A DNA stretch of 7,401 nucleotides, from the NCBI GenBank assembly GCA_014377055.1, contig JACMQJ010000190.1, positions 1 to 7,401 on the forward strand. The letters run 5' to 3'. This DNA is from Candidatus Sericytochromatia bacterium (GTDB taxonomy: Bacteria; Cyanobacteriota; Sericytochromatia; UBA7694; JACMQJ01). The notes beneath the pieces are model-generated. The model saw nothing but the letters and a program-made list of their open reading frames with translations. It was not told where the DNA came from and searched no databases. This document shows positions 1 to 6,879 of this stretch, in pieces. Position 1 is the first letter of the stretch; the number at the start of each line of letters is the position of its first letter. Both the position numbers and the translations under genes were made by a program.

Positions 1-144
1 GTAACGATCAATAGACCCCCAAGAGATGGACACATGGCTTTTGTTCGATCACCAGATAATATTTCTATTGAGTTATTACAAAAAGATTCTCCTCTTGCAC
101 CTCAAGAACCTTGGTTATCTATGCCAAATACAGGTGAGTGGTAA
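1..144 (+). CDS. Glyoxalase / VOC-family protein, C-terminal 47 residues (5' end outside window)
   Basis: Reading from base 1 gives 47 codons ending in TAA at 142-144. The start lies to the left of the window. The peptide contains GHMAFVRSPDNISIELLQ, the last beta-alpha-beta-strand part of a vicinal-oxygen-chelate fold. The Glu of IELLQ (residue 24 of the fragment) sits where lactoylglutathione lyases carry their C-terminal metal-binding Glu. The tail ends MPNTGEW. By family knowledge such proteins isomerise methylglyoxal-glutathione adducts or perform related metal-dependent chemistry in the cytoplasm. The other half of the active site cannot be seen, so lactoylglutathione lyase is only the likeliest choice. 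It runs convergently towards the Wzz-type gene with 37 bases between the two stops. No clear terminator hairpin is visible in that gap, only A-rich sequence. Confidence 0.8.
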   Translation, partial: VTINRPPRDGHMAFVRSPDNISIELLQKDSPLAPQEPWLSMPNTGEW

Positions 145-181
145 AAATCTAAAAAATAATAAAAGAAAATACAAATCTAAA

Positions 182-1395
182 TTATTCTTGCTCATCTTTT
201 ATTGTAATATCTTCTGAATCTAAAACATTTGATAATTTAGAGGCTTTTTGCCAATATTCAATAAAAAAAGCAAATAAAATCGAAATAATTAGGCTCATAA
301 CAAAACCGACTGCTGTGGTAATTCTCTTTCTTGGAAAAACAGGCTTATTAGAAACAAAAGCACTATCTAATACTTTAAAAGGATCTAATTCTTTTGCTTC
401 TTCTATCTTAGCTGATTCTAATTGTTGAGTAAATAGTAGATATAGAGTATTTTTAATTTTTAGTTCTCTTTCTAATCTTGCCATGACTAGACCTTTACTT
501 GGTAAGCTATTTAGTAATTTGAAATATTTAGTTTTTGCATCTTCCAATACTTTTTGGCGTGTTTTTAGACCTGCTTGATTTATTTCTAATTCTCTCAGAG
601 CATTTTGCCATTCAGGATTAAAATCCGATATTTTTTGAGTAGTTACTTTAATTTTTTCTGCTAGATCTTTTAATTCAATTTTTGATTTTAATTCTTGACC
701 TTCAAGATCAGAAATGTACTTGATATATTCAGTTATTTCATCAGGTAATGAAACTGTTTTATTTGTTTTTTTAAAATTAAGTAAATCAACTTCTACAACT
801 CTGAGTTCTCCTGTAATACGAGTTAATTGTTCTTCAACAAATTTTCTATTCCTAGTTGTTGAAAGATAATTATTTTCTTTGAGATAGCGGTTTAATTGAT
901 AAAAATATTTATTGCATATTTTGATAGCAATACTCTTATCTTTAAATCTAGCTTTAACTTTGATAGTACTATCTTTGTTGGTAGGGGCAAAGATTTTAAC
1001 CTTTTTTTGAAACTCTTCAACCGTATTTTGAAAACTTGGATTATCTCGATCATAAATCTCATTATTTTTTTCTAAATGAAGAGATTTGATAATACTGTCA
1101 GCCAATTTTCTACTTCTAAGAATACTAATAAAATCTTGTGTATTGTTTGAGGCTTTACCAAACATTGGTAAATTATTAGTTGGTAGCTCAGGAACAGAAA
1201 GACCCAAATTACTAAAAATATTACCTAATGAAGATTCTTTTTGAGGAATTAATATCGAAGCTTCGGCTTCATACTCAGGCTTAATTAAAAAAAAACAGTG
1301 TATCCTGTAATTGAAGTAATTAAAATAACATTTAAAACTATTAAAATTATGTGTTTTTTAATAGTTAAGTAGTAGTTGTATAAGTTGTCTTCCAT
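182..1395 (-). CDS. Wzz-type polysaccharide co-polymerase / chain-length determinant, interrupted by a frameshift at a T9 run
   Basis: Two frames together make a complete inner-membrane polysaccharide co-polymerase of about 404 residues. The first starts at ATG 1395, one base after the stop of the export gene. It reads MEDNLYNYYLTIKKH and then a hydrophobic helix (about residues 15-36), and stops at 1285-1287, just after nine T. The second frame is open from 1355 and continues as LIKPEYEAEASILIP (about residues 37-51) through a Wzz-like domain, a long charged helical region likely to form coiled coil (about 180-320), a proline-containing PVFPRKR stretch, a second membrane helix (about 359-382) and a short cytoplasmic tail. 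There is no tyrosine-kinase domain. A one-base change in the T run restores a single protein. If only the downstream part is made, the likely start is TTG 1207, which lacks helix 1. The family sets chain length of exported or O-antigen polysaccharide together with Wzy and an OPX protein. The gene may be phase-variable, rescued by slippage, a pseudogene, or hit by a base-calling error. Confidence 0.8.
1287..1295. repeat. Homopolymer A9 (T9 in the sense strand of the Wzz-type gene) at the frameshift point
   Basis: Nine consecutive A on the plus strand lie exactly where the reading frame of the Wzz-type gene shifts. The codons before the run are TAC ACT G and the codons after it are ATT AAG CCT GAG. 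A run of 7 or 10 T would make the gene continuous, whereas 9 leads to TAA. Runs of this length are prone to polymerase slippage, both in replication and in transcription. Confidence 0.9.
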
Positions 1396-1396
1396 T

Positions 1397-2710
1397 TTAT
1401 TTTTTATTTATAAAGCTTATCACTAAACTGATTATTCCAAGAGATGATAAGACTACTCCCGTAATATCAGTAAAGTTTCTAAAATTAAAAAATCGTTCTG
1501 GTATAAATATTACATCATTTGCAGAGATAAAAAAATCTTTTTGTATGTTACCGTTATAAATAATATCATTAGCATCGACTATAAAGGTTTCAGTTACAGG
1601 TTTTCCGTTAATATTTTTTATTCTAGTGACTTTTACTTTTTCGAGATCTGCAACCGAATTTGCTCCACCTGCTAATTTTATATAATCCGAAAATTTAGTC
1701 CCTTCTTTAAATGGGAATGTACCAGCTCGATTTATTTGACCATAAATATAAACTTGTAAGTCTTCTTGAGGCTGTTTAAATGTAGGTATGTAAATAACAT
1801 CGCCATCATTTAACTTATTTTCAGCAAGATTAACATTATTTTTTAAATCAATTTGATTAGATGATTGAGTAGCATAATTCATACCATTTTTCCAAAGAGT
1901 TATTTTATCTACTGCAGCGGCATTACCTAGACCCCCAGCAAGCTTTATTATATCTAGCAAGTTATCTTTATCTTTAAACTCATAAATACCAGGTTTTAGA
2001 GCATTACCAATCACTGTAATCCTTTTATTAATATAAGGAATGTATACTTTATCTCCTGTTTTTAATTTTGGATTTTCTTCAATATTTCCTTTATAAATAA
2101 AATTAAAAAGGTCATAAGTTTTTTTACTATTTTTTGATGATACTTCAATATTACGCAAAGAACCATTCTCGGTTATGCCTTCAATTTGTCGCAAAAAATC
2201 CATTAATCTTGTATCATAGGTAATTTGATAGACTCCAGGTTTTAGAGCATATCCAGTCATAAAAACTTTTATTTGATGGATTTTTATCAATAAAACTGAT
2301 AATTCAAATTCTTTTAACCTTTTAAAAATTTTGCTTTTAATTTTGTTATTAAGTTGATCGGTAGTTAAATTATAAGCTAAAAACTCGCCTATTTTTGGTA
2401 TAAAAATTTTACCTTCTGCACCAATTTCTAATGTATATTCAAGCTCTATATCTCTACTAAGTAAATGAATTTGAACACTATCACCAATACACAATTTATA
2501 ATTTTTTAATGGTTCAGGATTTTCATTAATAAACTCAGGATTTGAGTTGGTAATTGCTGATTTTTGGATCAAGAAATTATTGGGTTGAACATTAAAGTTT
2601 TTTTGCAATAAAGATTTTTGCTGATTAATTTCATCGTCAAAAGCAGCAAATACAGGTAAATTAAATATTAAAGAAGATATAACAGCAATAGTTATAATAT
2701 TTTTAAACAT
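1397..2710 (-). CDS. Polysaccharide export protein of the Wza/OPX type with three SLBB domains
   Basis: A 437-residue protein. The N-terminus is a Sec signal peptide ending in LPVFA|AF, at about residue 22. There is no Cys lipobox, unlike classical Wza. A Poly_export domain follows (about 70-145, with IGDSVQI and GKIFIPKIGE). After it come three SLBB repeats, each marked by a VxGxxxxPGxY-like strand: VFMTGYALKPGVYQI near 150, ITVIGNALKPGIYEF near 231, and VYIYGQINRAGTFPF near 320. Each closes with a VYIP/VIYIP/VIFIP strand. The C-terminus is one hydrophobic helix (about 415-435) followed by INKK. The family forms the periplasmic and outer-membrane channel for capsule or exopolysaccharide. ATG 2710 is preferred over the adjoining TTG 2713. 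The gene lies 5 bases after the thioesterase stop and 1 base before the Wzz-type start, so all three are probably co-transcribed. The polymer itself cannot be inferred, because no glycosyltransferase is in the window. Confidence 0.88.
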   Translation of the reverse strand: MFKNIITIAVISSLIFNLPVFAAFDDEINQQKSLLQKNFNVQPNNFLIQKSAITNSNPEFINENPEPLKNYKLCIGDSVQIHLLSRDIELEYTLEIGAEGKIFIPKIGEFLAYNLTTDQLNNKIKSKIFKRLKEFELSVLLIKIHQIKVFMTGYALKPGVYQITYDTRLMDFLRQIEGITENGSLRNIEVSSKNSKKTYDLFNFIYKGNIEENPKLKTGDKVYIPYINKRITVIGNALKPGIYEFKDKDNLLDIIKLAGGLGNAAAVDKITLWKNGMNYATQSSNQIDLKNNVNLAENKLNDGDVIYIPTFKQPQEDLQVYIYGQINRAGTFPFKEGTKFSDYIKLAGGANSVADLEKVKVTRIKNINGKPVTETFIVDANDIIYNGNIQKDFFISANDVIFIPERFFNFRNFTDITGVVLSSLGIISLVISFINKK

Positions 2711-2715
2711 CAAGT

Positions 2716-3210
2716 TTATTCTTTGTTAGTATTTTTTTGAAATCTTTGATCAAGTCTTTGCTGTCTTCTATATTGTGCTTCTACATTACGCCTAAGATCA
2801 TTATCGTTTTCTAATTCTAATCTTGGCACTTCTGTTGGCTTACCATTACTATCGAGAGCAACCATTGTAAAATAACAAGTATTGGTATGTACTCTTTCTC
2901 CTTTTAATAAGTTTTCAGCAGTAACTTTTACACCTATTTCTAATGATGATCTACCAACAAGATTAACCGAGGCTTCAAAAGTAACAACATCACCAATATT
3001 TATTGAATGATAAAAATCAACTCGATCAACTGAGGCTGTAACACATTGAAAACCTGCATGTTTGCAAGCACAAACATAAGCTATTTCGTCAGCTTTTTTT
3101 AAAATAATACCACCATGGACTTTACCAAAAATATTGGCATAAGATGTACCCATTAAATTACTCATACTGACAACTGATAACGATACGGGCTTTGAAACTT
3201 TATTTTCCAT
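2716..3210 (-). CDS. Hotdog-fold acyl-CoA thioesterase (Acot7/YciA-like)
   Basis: A 164-residue single-hotdog protein, likely a cytoplasmic hydrolase of acyl-CoA to free acid and CoA. The diagnostic segment is ANIFGKVHGGIILKKADE (residues 25-42). It matches the NxxGxVHGG pattern of the Acot7/cytosolic acyl-CoA hydrolase group, with Asn26 in the position of the catalytic residue (an Asp in YciA). The beta strands ASVDRVDFYHSINIGD (59-74) and the LVGRSSLEIGVKVTAEN region (84-100) complete the fold, followed by YFTMVALDSNGKPTEVP. The last 35 residues are a charged, Gln/Arg-rich tail. The start is ATG 3210, preceded by a weak AGAG. It is the first gene of the tight operon with the OPX and Wzz-type genes, an unexpected partnership. 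Substrate chain length cannot be told. The hotdog assignment is secure; the exact subfamily is less so. Confidence 0.85.
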   Translation of the reverse strand: MENKVSKPVSLSVVSMSNLMGTSYANIFGKVHGGIILKKADEIAYVCACKHAGFQCVTASVDRVDFYHSINIGDVVTFEASVNLVGRSSLEIGVKVTAENLLKGERVHTNTCYFTMVALDSNGKPTEVPRLELENDNDLRRNVEAQYRRQQRLDQRFQKNTNKE

Positions 3211-3220
3211 TTTTTGCTCT

Positions 3221-3226
3221 ATTATA
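3221..3226 (-). promoter_or_regulatory. Possible -10 box (TATAAT) before the thioesterase operon
   Basis: A perfect TATAAT on the minus strand lies 10 bases before ATG 3210. Transcription would begin about 4 bases before the start codon, giving a nearly leaderless mRNA. No convincing -35 is found at 16-18 bases upstream. In such AT-rich DNA a chance match is likely, so this is only a candidate for the operon promoter. Confidence 0.25.
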
Positions 3227-3330
3227 AAAATACATTAATCATTTTAGCATAATCAAAGATGGGTGAATTTTTTGTATATCAAATAAGCACCATTTTGACT
3301 ATCAATCAATAAGTTATCTTTAAACAATTG

Positions 3331-3435
3331 TTATACTCAAGTAAAATTGGTTTGCAGTTTTTTGCAAAGAGTATTGAGACGTAGCTCAACCCGAACAAAG
3401 CTTTAATTTTGTAAACCAATTTTGAACAAGTATAA
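3331..3435. repeat. Long imperfect inverted repeat in the thioesterase/PilT-like intergenic region
   Basis: The arms are 3331-3356 and 3410-3435. The outer 7 bp (TTATACT/AGTATAA) and the inner 11 bp (AAAATTGGTTT/AAACCAATTTT) pair perfectly and are separated by a 5x5 internal loop. A G.U pair (in a plus-strand RNA) and two more pairs follow. The 53-base interior holds a small hairpin, TTGAG/CTCAA (3374-3378 with 3385-3389), and the palindrome AAAGCTTT. No ORF runs through it. It could be a small non-autonomous mobile element or intergenic palindrome, or a structured RNA. The G.U pair slightly favours plus-strand transcription. No target duplication beyond a TA is evident. Confidence 0.6.
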
Positions 3436-3453
3436 ATACAAAATATGGATATT

Positions 3454-3495
3454 TGTAGAAATTTAGGTTAGATATTTTTAACCTAAATTTCTACA
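3454..3495 (-). terminator. Perfect 17-bp hairpin overlapping the stop codon of the PilT-like gene
   Basis: The arms are TGTAGAAATTTAGGTTA (3454-3470) and its exact complement (3479-3495), with an 8-base loop. The TAG stop of the PilT-like gene (3491-3493) lies inside the first transcribed arm. The stem is AT-rich and no T run follows on the minus strand, so it is not a classical intrinsic terminator. It may instead protect the mRNA 3' end or block the downstream RNA structure. The inverted repeat itself is certain; its role is inferred. Confidence 0.55.
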
Positions 3496-5779
3496 TATTG
3501 GATACACCAAGTCCCATGTCTTCTCTAATCCATCTGGTAATTTCATCAGGATTATCAGAATATGATAAGGCATCATCTGGAGTTATTACACCATTTTTAT
3601 AATGTTCAAAAAGAGCCATATTCATTGATTGCATACCATCATAGCCACTAGTCGCAACAACTTTATATAATTCAGGTACTTCATTACGGATGATATAACC
3701 TCTAGTATTTTGTCCTCTGGCATTTGGTGTTACTAATAAAACCTCAATTGAACATACTCTTCCGGGCTTATCAAATCTCGGAATAAGTCTTTGAGCCACA
3801 CAAGCTTTAATGGTACTACCAACTTGAACCCTGATTGTTTCTTGCTCATGTGGTGGAAATGTATTAACAATACGATTAATTGTTTGGACGGCATCATTTG
3901 TATGTAATGTACTCATAACCAAATGACCTGTTTCAGCTGCTTTTAGACCTGCCATGATAGTATCAGGATCTCTCATTTCACCTATCAGAATAATATCAGG
4001 CTTTTGTCTTAACGCTCCTCTCATAGCCATAGGAAAACTTAACGAATCTATTTCGATGGCTCTTTGAGTAAAGATAGAGCTCTTGCTTTCATAAACATAC
4101 TCAACAGGATTTTCTAATGTGAGAATATGAATAGCTCTATTTACATTACAAAATTCGACTATTGCAGCTAGAGTAGTCGTTTTACCACTACCAGTTTGAC
4201 CAGTAACAAGCACCAAGCCCAATCGTTCAAAAACAAGCTTCTTTAAAATCATTGGAACGCCCAAAACCTCAACAGGTCTTATTTTGGTTGGTATAACTCT
4301 GAATACTAAACCCGCAGCTCCTTGAGAATGATACATGTTACAACGAAAACGGGCAACATCTGGTACATAAAATGAGTTATCCATCTCTAAGGTTTCTTCA
4401 AACTGTTGTTGCTGAGGCTCAGTTAATAGATAGTTTGAATAATATTTGGTACGTTCTGGGGTTAAAAAATCAGGAAAGTTAGGACAAGGAACAACATTAC
4501 CGCTAACAACACCCATAGGTCTAAATCCAGCTTTGATGTGAATATCTTCTGCACCCCAATTTACCATTGTTCTAAGCAGTGAATAAAAAGGAATGATATT
4601 ATGTTCTTTTTCATATTCTGTTTGTTCAAAAACACTCATATCATACTTTATATTGGCTCTTACAGCAGCAAATCTTTGATCTTCAAGATATTCTATTTTA
4701 TCTTTTATTTGATTTAGCTCATCAAGTATCTGCTCAGAAGCATTGGATTTTTCCAAAACTTTTATTAAATCAGTACATGGCAGATAAGCGTCATAAAATC
4801 CTTGAGGACTATTACCAAGATTTAGAAGAGGCTCATTAAAATATGCCATATTATGTCTGGTGATATTGTGGAACATTTGTGAAGTTAACATCACATTTTT
4901 ATTAGTTACTGGATTACTGATCTCATAATAAACAGATTTAAAAAGTTTATTTGGACAATTTTTATCAACATTACAAAAGTTTTCTTGAGTGGTAAAATGA
5001 GTAACTATATAAGGTTGTCTTTGTTCTTTTAACTCGGATACAATTTCTTTTTGTGTAGCAACTCTTATACCTCGTAACTTTACATCATCTGTTTCTTTTT
5101 TTACATTTGCTAAAAATGTTTCTTTAACAATATCACCAAGTATTGGCAAACTTAATAAATATTGGGCAGCATTTTCAATATTTAGAGGTGCTTGTATTTC
5201 TTTTTTTACTTCTTCAAAGTCATATTGTAGTGCTTGTTGTAATTCAGGAACAACTTCCTGATTAACTTCTTCAATCTCTTCGCTATTTACAACATCGTCA
5301 GATATATCTTGATCCAATAAATCTTCATCTATTAGATCTTGATTCTCGATTTGCTCTTCTGATTCTTCAACATATTCTTCAATATGGTCATCATTATTTT
5401 CAAAGTCTTCTATTGGTAATTCATCATCTAAAGGATCTGAGTCAAGAAATGAGTCTGATTCTGCATCCATATTTTCAAATGATTCGTCTGATGATTTGTC
5501 AAATTCTTCTAAGTCAAGATCTTCTTGTTCTTGCTCATTATTACTTTCAAGTTCTTCTTCTGGTTCATCAATTATATGATCATGATCAGGCAAATCTTCT
5601 GTATATTCGGCATCTTCTAGCTCTTCTAATTCCTGATCAAAAGGTGTTTCGGACAGTTTATTATATATGTCATCAAGAGCATCATTATTTATTAACTCAT
5701 CATTCATTAAGTCTTCTGCTGTTAACTCTTCCGCAACTTGCTCATTGCTTTTACGTGGTTGATTAATCATTTCTGACAT
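3491..5779 (-). CDS. PilT-like type IV pilus retraction ATPase with long acidic N-terminal extension
   Basis: A 762-residue protein, about twice the length of ordinary PilT (about 340-370). Residues about 19-178 are extremely acidic: 69 Asp/Glu in 160, two Lys, no Arg, no hydrophobic segment. Residues about 185-370 form a domain I do not recognise. It contains Cys269-x5-Cys275 and His304-x4-His309, followed by a predicted helical stretch. The PilT motor spans about 395-740. It has a PAS-like domain (IIPFYSLLRTMVNWGAEDIHIKAG), Walker A GQTGSGKT (527-534), Asp box LTLENPVEYVYE, Walker B DIILIGEMRD with Glu601, and His box HLVMSTLHTND. The catalytic residues look intact. The usual AIRNLIRE motif is replaced by TRGYIIRN after a short insertion. 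The family disassembles pilin for twitching, DNA uptake or adhesion. Close PilT similarity argues against DotB-type secretion ATPases. The start is ATG 5779 by RBS spacing; ATG 5785 would add two residues. No pilus gene is adjacent. Confidence 0.88.
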   Translation of the reverse strand: MSEMINQPRKSNEQVAEELTAEDLMNDELINNDALDDIYNKLSETPFDQELEELEDAEYTEDLPDHDHIIDEPEEELESNNEQEQEDLDLEEFDKSSDESFENMDAESDSFLDSDPLDDELPIEDFENNDDHIEEYVEESEEQIENQDLIDEDLLDQDISDDVVNSEEIEEVNQEVVPELQQALQYDFEEVKKEIQAPLNIENAAQYLLSLPILGDIVKETFLANVKKETDDVKLRGIRVATQKEIVSELKEQRQPYIVTHFTTQENFCNVDKNCPNKLFKSVYYEISNPVTNKNVMLTSQMFHNITRHNMAYFNEPLLNLGNSPQGFYDAYLPCTDLIKVLEKSNASEQILDELNQIKDKIEYLEDQRFAAVRANIKYDMSVFEQTEYEKEHNIIPFYSLLRTMVNWGAEDIHIKAGFRPMGVVSGNVVPCPNFPDFLTPERTKYYSNYLLTEPQQQQFEETLEMDNSFYVPDVARFRCNMYHSQGAAGLVFRVIPTKIRPVEVLGVPMILKKLVFERLGLVLVTGQTGSGKTTTLAAIVEFCNVNRAIHILTLENPVEYVYESKSSIFTQRAIEIDSLSFPMAMRGALRQKPDIILIGEMRDPDTIMAGLKAAETGHLVMSTLHTNDAVQTINRIVNTFPPHEQETIRVQVGSTIKACVAQRLIPRFDKPGRVCSIEVLLVTPNARGQNTRGYIIRNEVPELYKVVATSGYDGMQSMNMALFEHYKNGVITPDDALSYSDNPDEITRWIREDMGLGVSNM

Positions 5780-5785
5780 AAGCAT

Positions 5786-5793
5786 TTCCTCTC
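5786..5793 (-). promoter_or_regulatory. Shine-Dalgarno GAGAGGAA deciding the PilT-like start
   Basis: On the minus strand, GAGAGGAA ends immediately before ATG 5785. The GG end is only 2 bases from that ATG but 8 bases from ATG 5779. The normal spacing therefore favours 5779 as the start. It is the best ribosome-binding site in the window; most other genes here have weak ones. Confidence 0.65.
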
Positions 5794-5840
5794 TTTATAA
5801 AAGTTGTTTTGATTTTAAGTTAATATTTTTTTAGTTTATT

Positions 5841-5918
5841 AAAAAAAAACACCTATTAAATGTATTTTAGCTTGATACATAGATATACACAAGTAATGTA
5901 TTCTATCATTTAAAGGTG
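5841..5918 (-). terminator. Rho-independent terminator after the response regulator gene
   Basis: Reading the minus strand, the arm CACCTTTAAATG (5918-5907) starts one base after the response regulator stop. It pairs with CATTTAATAGGTG (5862-5850) with a single bulged base. Nine T follow at once (5849-5841). The 44-base loop has its own ATACAT/ATGTAT pairing (5901-5896 with 5880-5875). The closing stem plus T9 is a standard intrinsic terminator apart from its large, AT-rich loop. It should separate the regulator from the PilT-like gene, unless it acts as a conditional attenuator. Confidence 0.65.
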
Positions 5919-5919
5919 A

Positions 5920-6633
5920 TTATTGAGAAGCTATATTATTAAACATATAACCTCTTTTTGGAACAGTTGTTATATTTTTGGGATTAGAAGAATCTATCTC
6001 TATTTTTGCTCTAATATTCTTTATATGTGTACGTATAGTTTCTGGATTACCTGTTTTTGGAGGATATCTCATTACTTTTTGTAATATCTCTTCAACTGAA
6101 ATTGGTTTACCTGAGTTACTAAATAAATAAGATATTATATCAAATTCAACTAACGTCATATATATTTCTTTATTTCTTATATTAACCGAAAAAGTTTCTT
6201 TATTAATTTTAATGCAGTCATTATTTTGTTTTTCTGGAAAACCAGATATTTGCTCAAATTTGCGATTTCTTTTCATCAATGCTTGTACTCTTAACAAAAG
6301 CTCAAGTGGTTCAAATGGCTTGGTTAGATAATCATCTGCTCCAGCATCAAAACCAACATACTTATCACTTATATTTGCCATTGCCGTTAACATTAGTATT
6401 GGTAAATTTACAAATTTATAGTTAGATCTCATTTTTCTACAAAAAGCAACACCATCCATTACAGGCATAACAACGTCGACAACAACCATCTCTATAGAAG
6501 CTTCTTTATTAAGAAGTTGAAATCCTTCTTCTCCATTCCTCGCAGTAAATATTTTATATCCCGAATTATTAAGATACTTACTTACTATGAGTAAAGTTGC
6601 CTCGTCATCATCAACAAGTAAAAGTTCTTTCAT
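5920..6633 (-). CDS. OmpR/PhoB-type response regulator (REC + winged helix)
   Basis: A 237-residue DNA-binding response regulator. The receiver domain (1-118) has the acidic pair Asp8/Asp9, the phosphoacceptor Asp53 in VVVDVVMPVMDG, Thr83 in LTAMA and Lys105 in the LTKPFEP loop, so it should be phosphorylatable. A short linker leads to a winged-helix effector domain (about 140-232) with LVEFDIISYLFSNSGKPIS, RTHIKNIRAKIE and the terminal RGYMF hairpin. The YPPKTGNPETIRTHIKN segment resembles cyanobacterial-type regulators. The start is ATG 6633, with GGA seven bases upstream; a TTG at 6645 would add four residues and is less likely. No histidine kinase is present, so it is an orphan in this window. 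It is followed by a terminator and then the PilT-like gene. Its targets are unknown; the divergent region upstream is a natural place for autoregulation. Confidence 0.9.
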   Translation of the reverse strand: MKELLLVDDDEATLLIVSKYLNNSGYKIFTARNGEEGFQLLNKEASIEMVVVDVVMPVMDGVAFCRKMRSNYKFVNLPILMLTAMANISDKYVGFDAGADDYLTKPFEPLELLLRVQALMKRNRKFEQISGFPEKQNNDCIKINKETFSVNIRNKEIYMTLVEFDIISYLFSNSGKPISVEEILQKVMRYPPKTGNPETIRTHIKNIRAKIEIDSSNPKNITTVPKRGYMFNNIASQ

Positions 6634-6798
6634 TTTATGATCCAATTAAAATTATTATCCAAAAATTGTTATTTAATATTATGATATGTAAAGTATTTTT
6701 TAACCACTAATTAAACATAAGCTTGAGTTGGTATTTACAATCGCTTAACAATACACATTCTACAACGAAAATAAAAAAGTTAAAGTAGTCTCAATCAC

Positions 6799-6821
6799 TT
6801 ATTTTGATATTTATTTTGATA
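6799..6821. repeat. Direct repeat TTATTTTGATA, two copies, 12-bp period
   Basis: Two identical 11-mers at 6799-6809 and 6811-6821 are separated by one T. Direct repeats at roughly one helical turn are the usual layout of OmpR-family binding sites, and a regulator of that family is encoded next door. The sequence is AT-rich, so coincidence is possible. Confidence 0.45.
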
Positions 6822-6879
6822 ATGTGTGATGTTTTAGATGATTTAAGTTTAATAGTTTGTAATTAATTAGAAAAAGTAC

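Noticed and set aside
26..217. 63-codon plus-strand ORF
   Set aside because: It overlaps the glyoxalase end in another frame and the Wzz-type 3' end. Its product is low-complexity and the in-frame glyoxalase explains the region.
3374..3395. GTAGCTCAA resembling a tRNA D-arm
   Set aside because: There is no acceptor pairing of tRNA length, no T-arm GTTCGA motif and no anticodon stem at the right distance.
5413..5766. 117-codon plus-strand ORF rich in Leu/His
   Set aside because: It is the complement of the acidic Asp/Glu-rich coding stretch of the PilT-like gene. Such codons read backwards give Leu/His/Tyr-rich open frames.
3491..5779. Reading the ATPase as a Dot/Icm DotB secretion motor
   Set aside because: Walker A (GQTGSGKTTTLA), the ENPVEYVYE Asp box and the STLHTND His box match PilT better than DotB, and no Dot/Icm gene is in the window.
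5794..5800. TATAAA as -10 box for the PilT-like gene
   Set aside because: It abuts the Shine-Dalgarno sequence, which would then lie upstream of or at the transcription start. No -35 fits.
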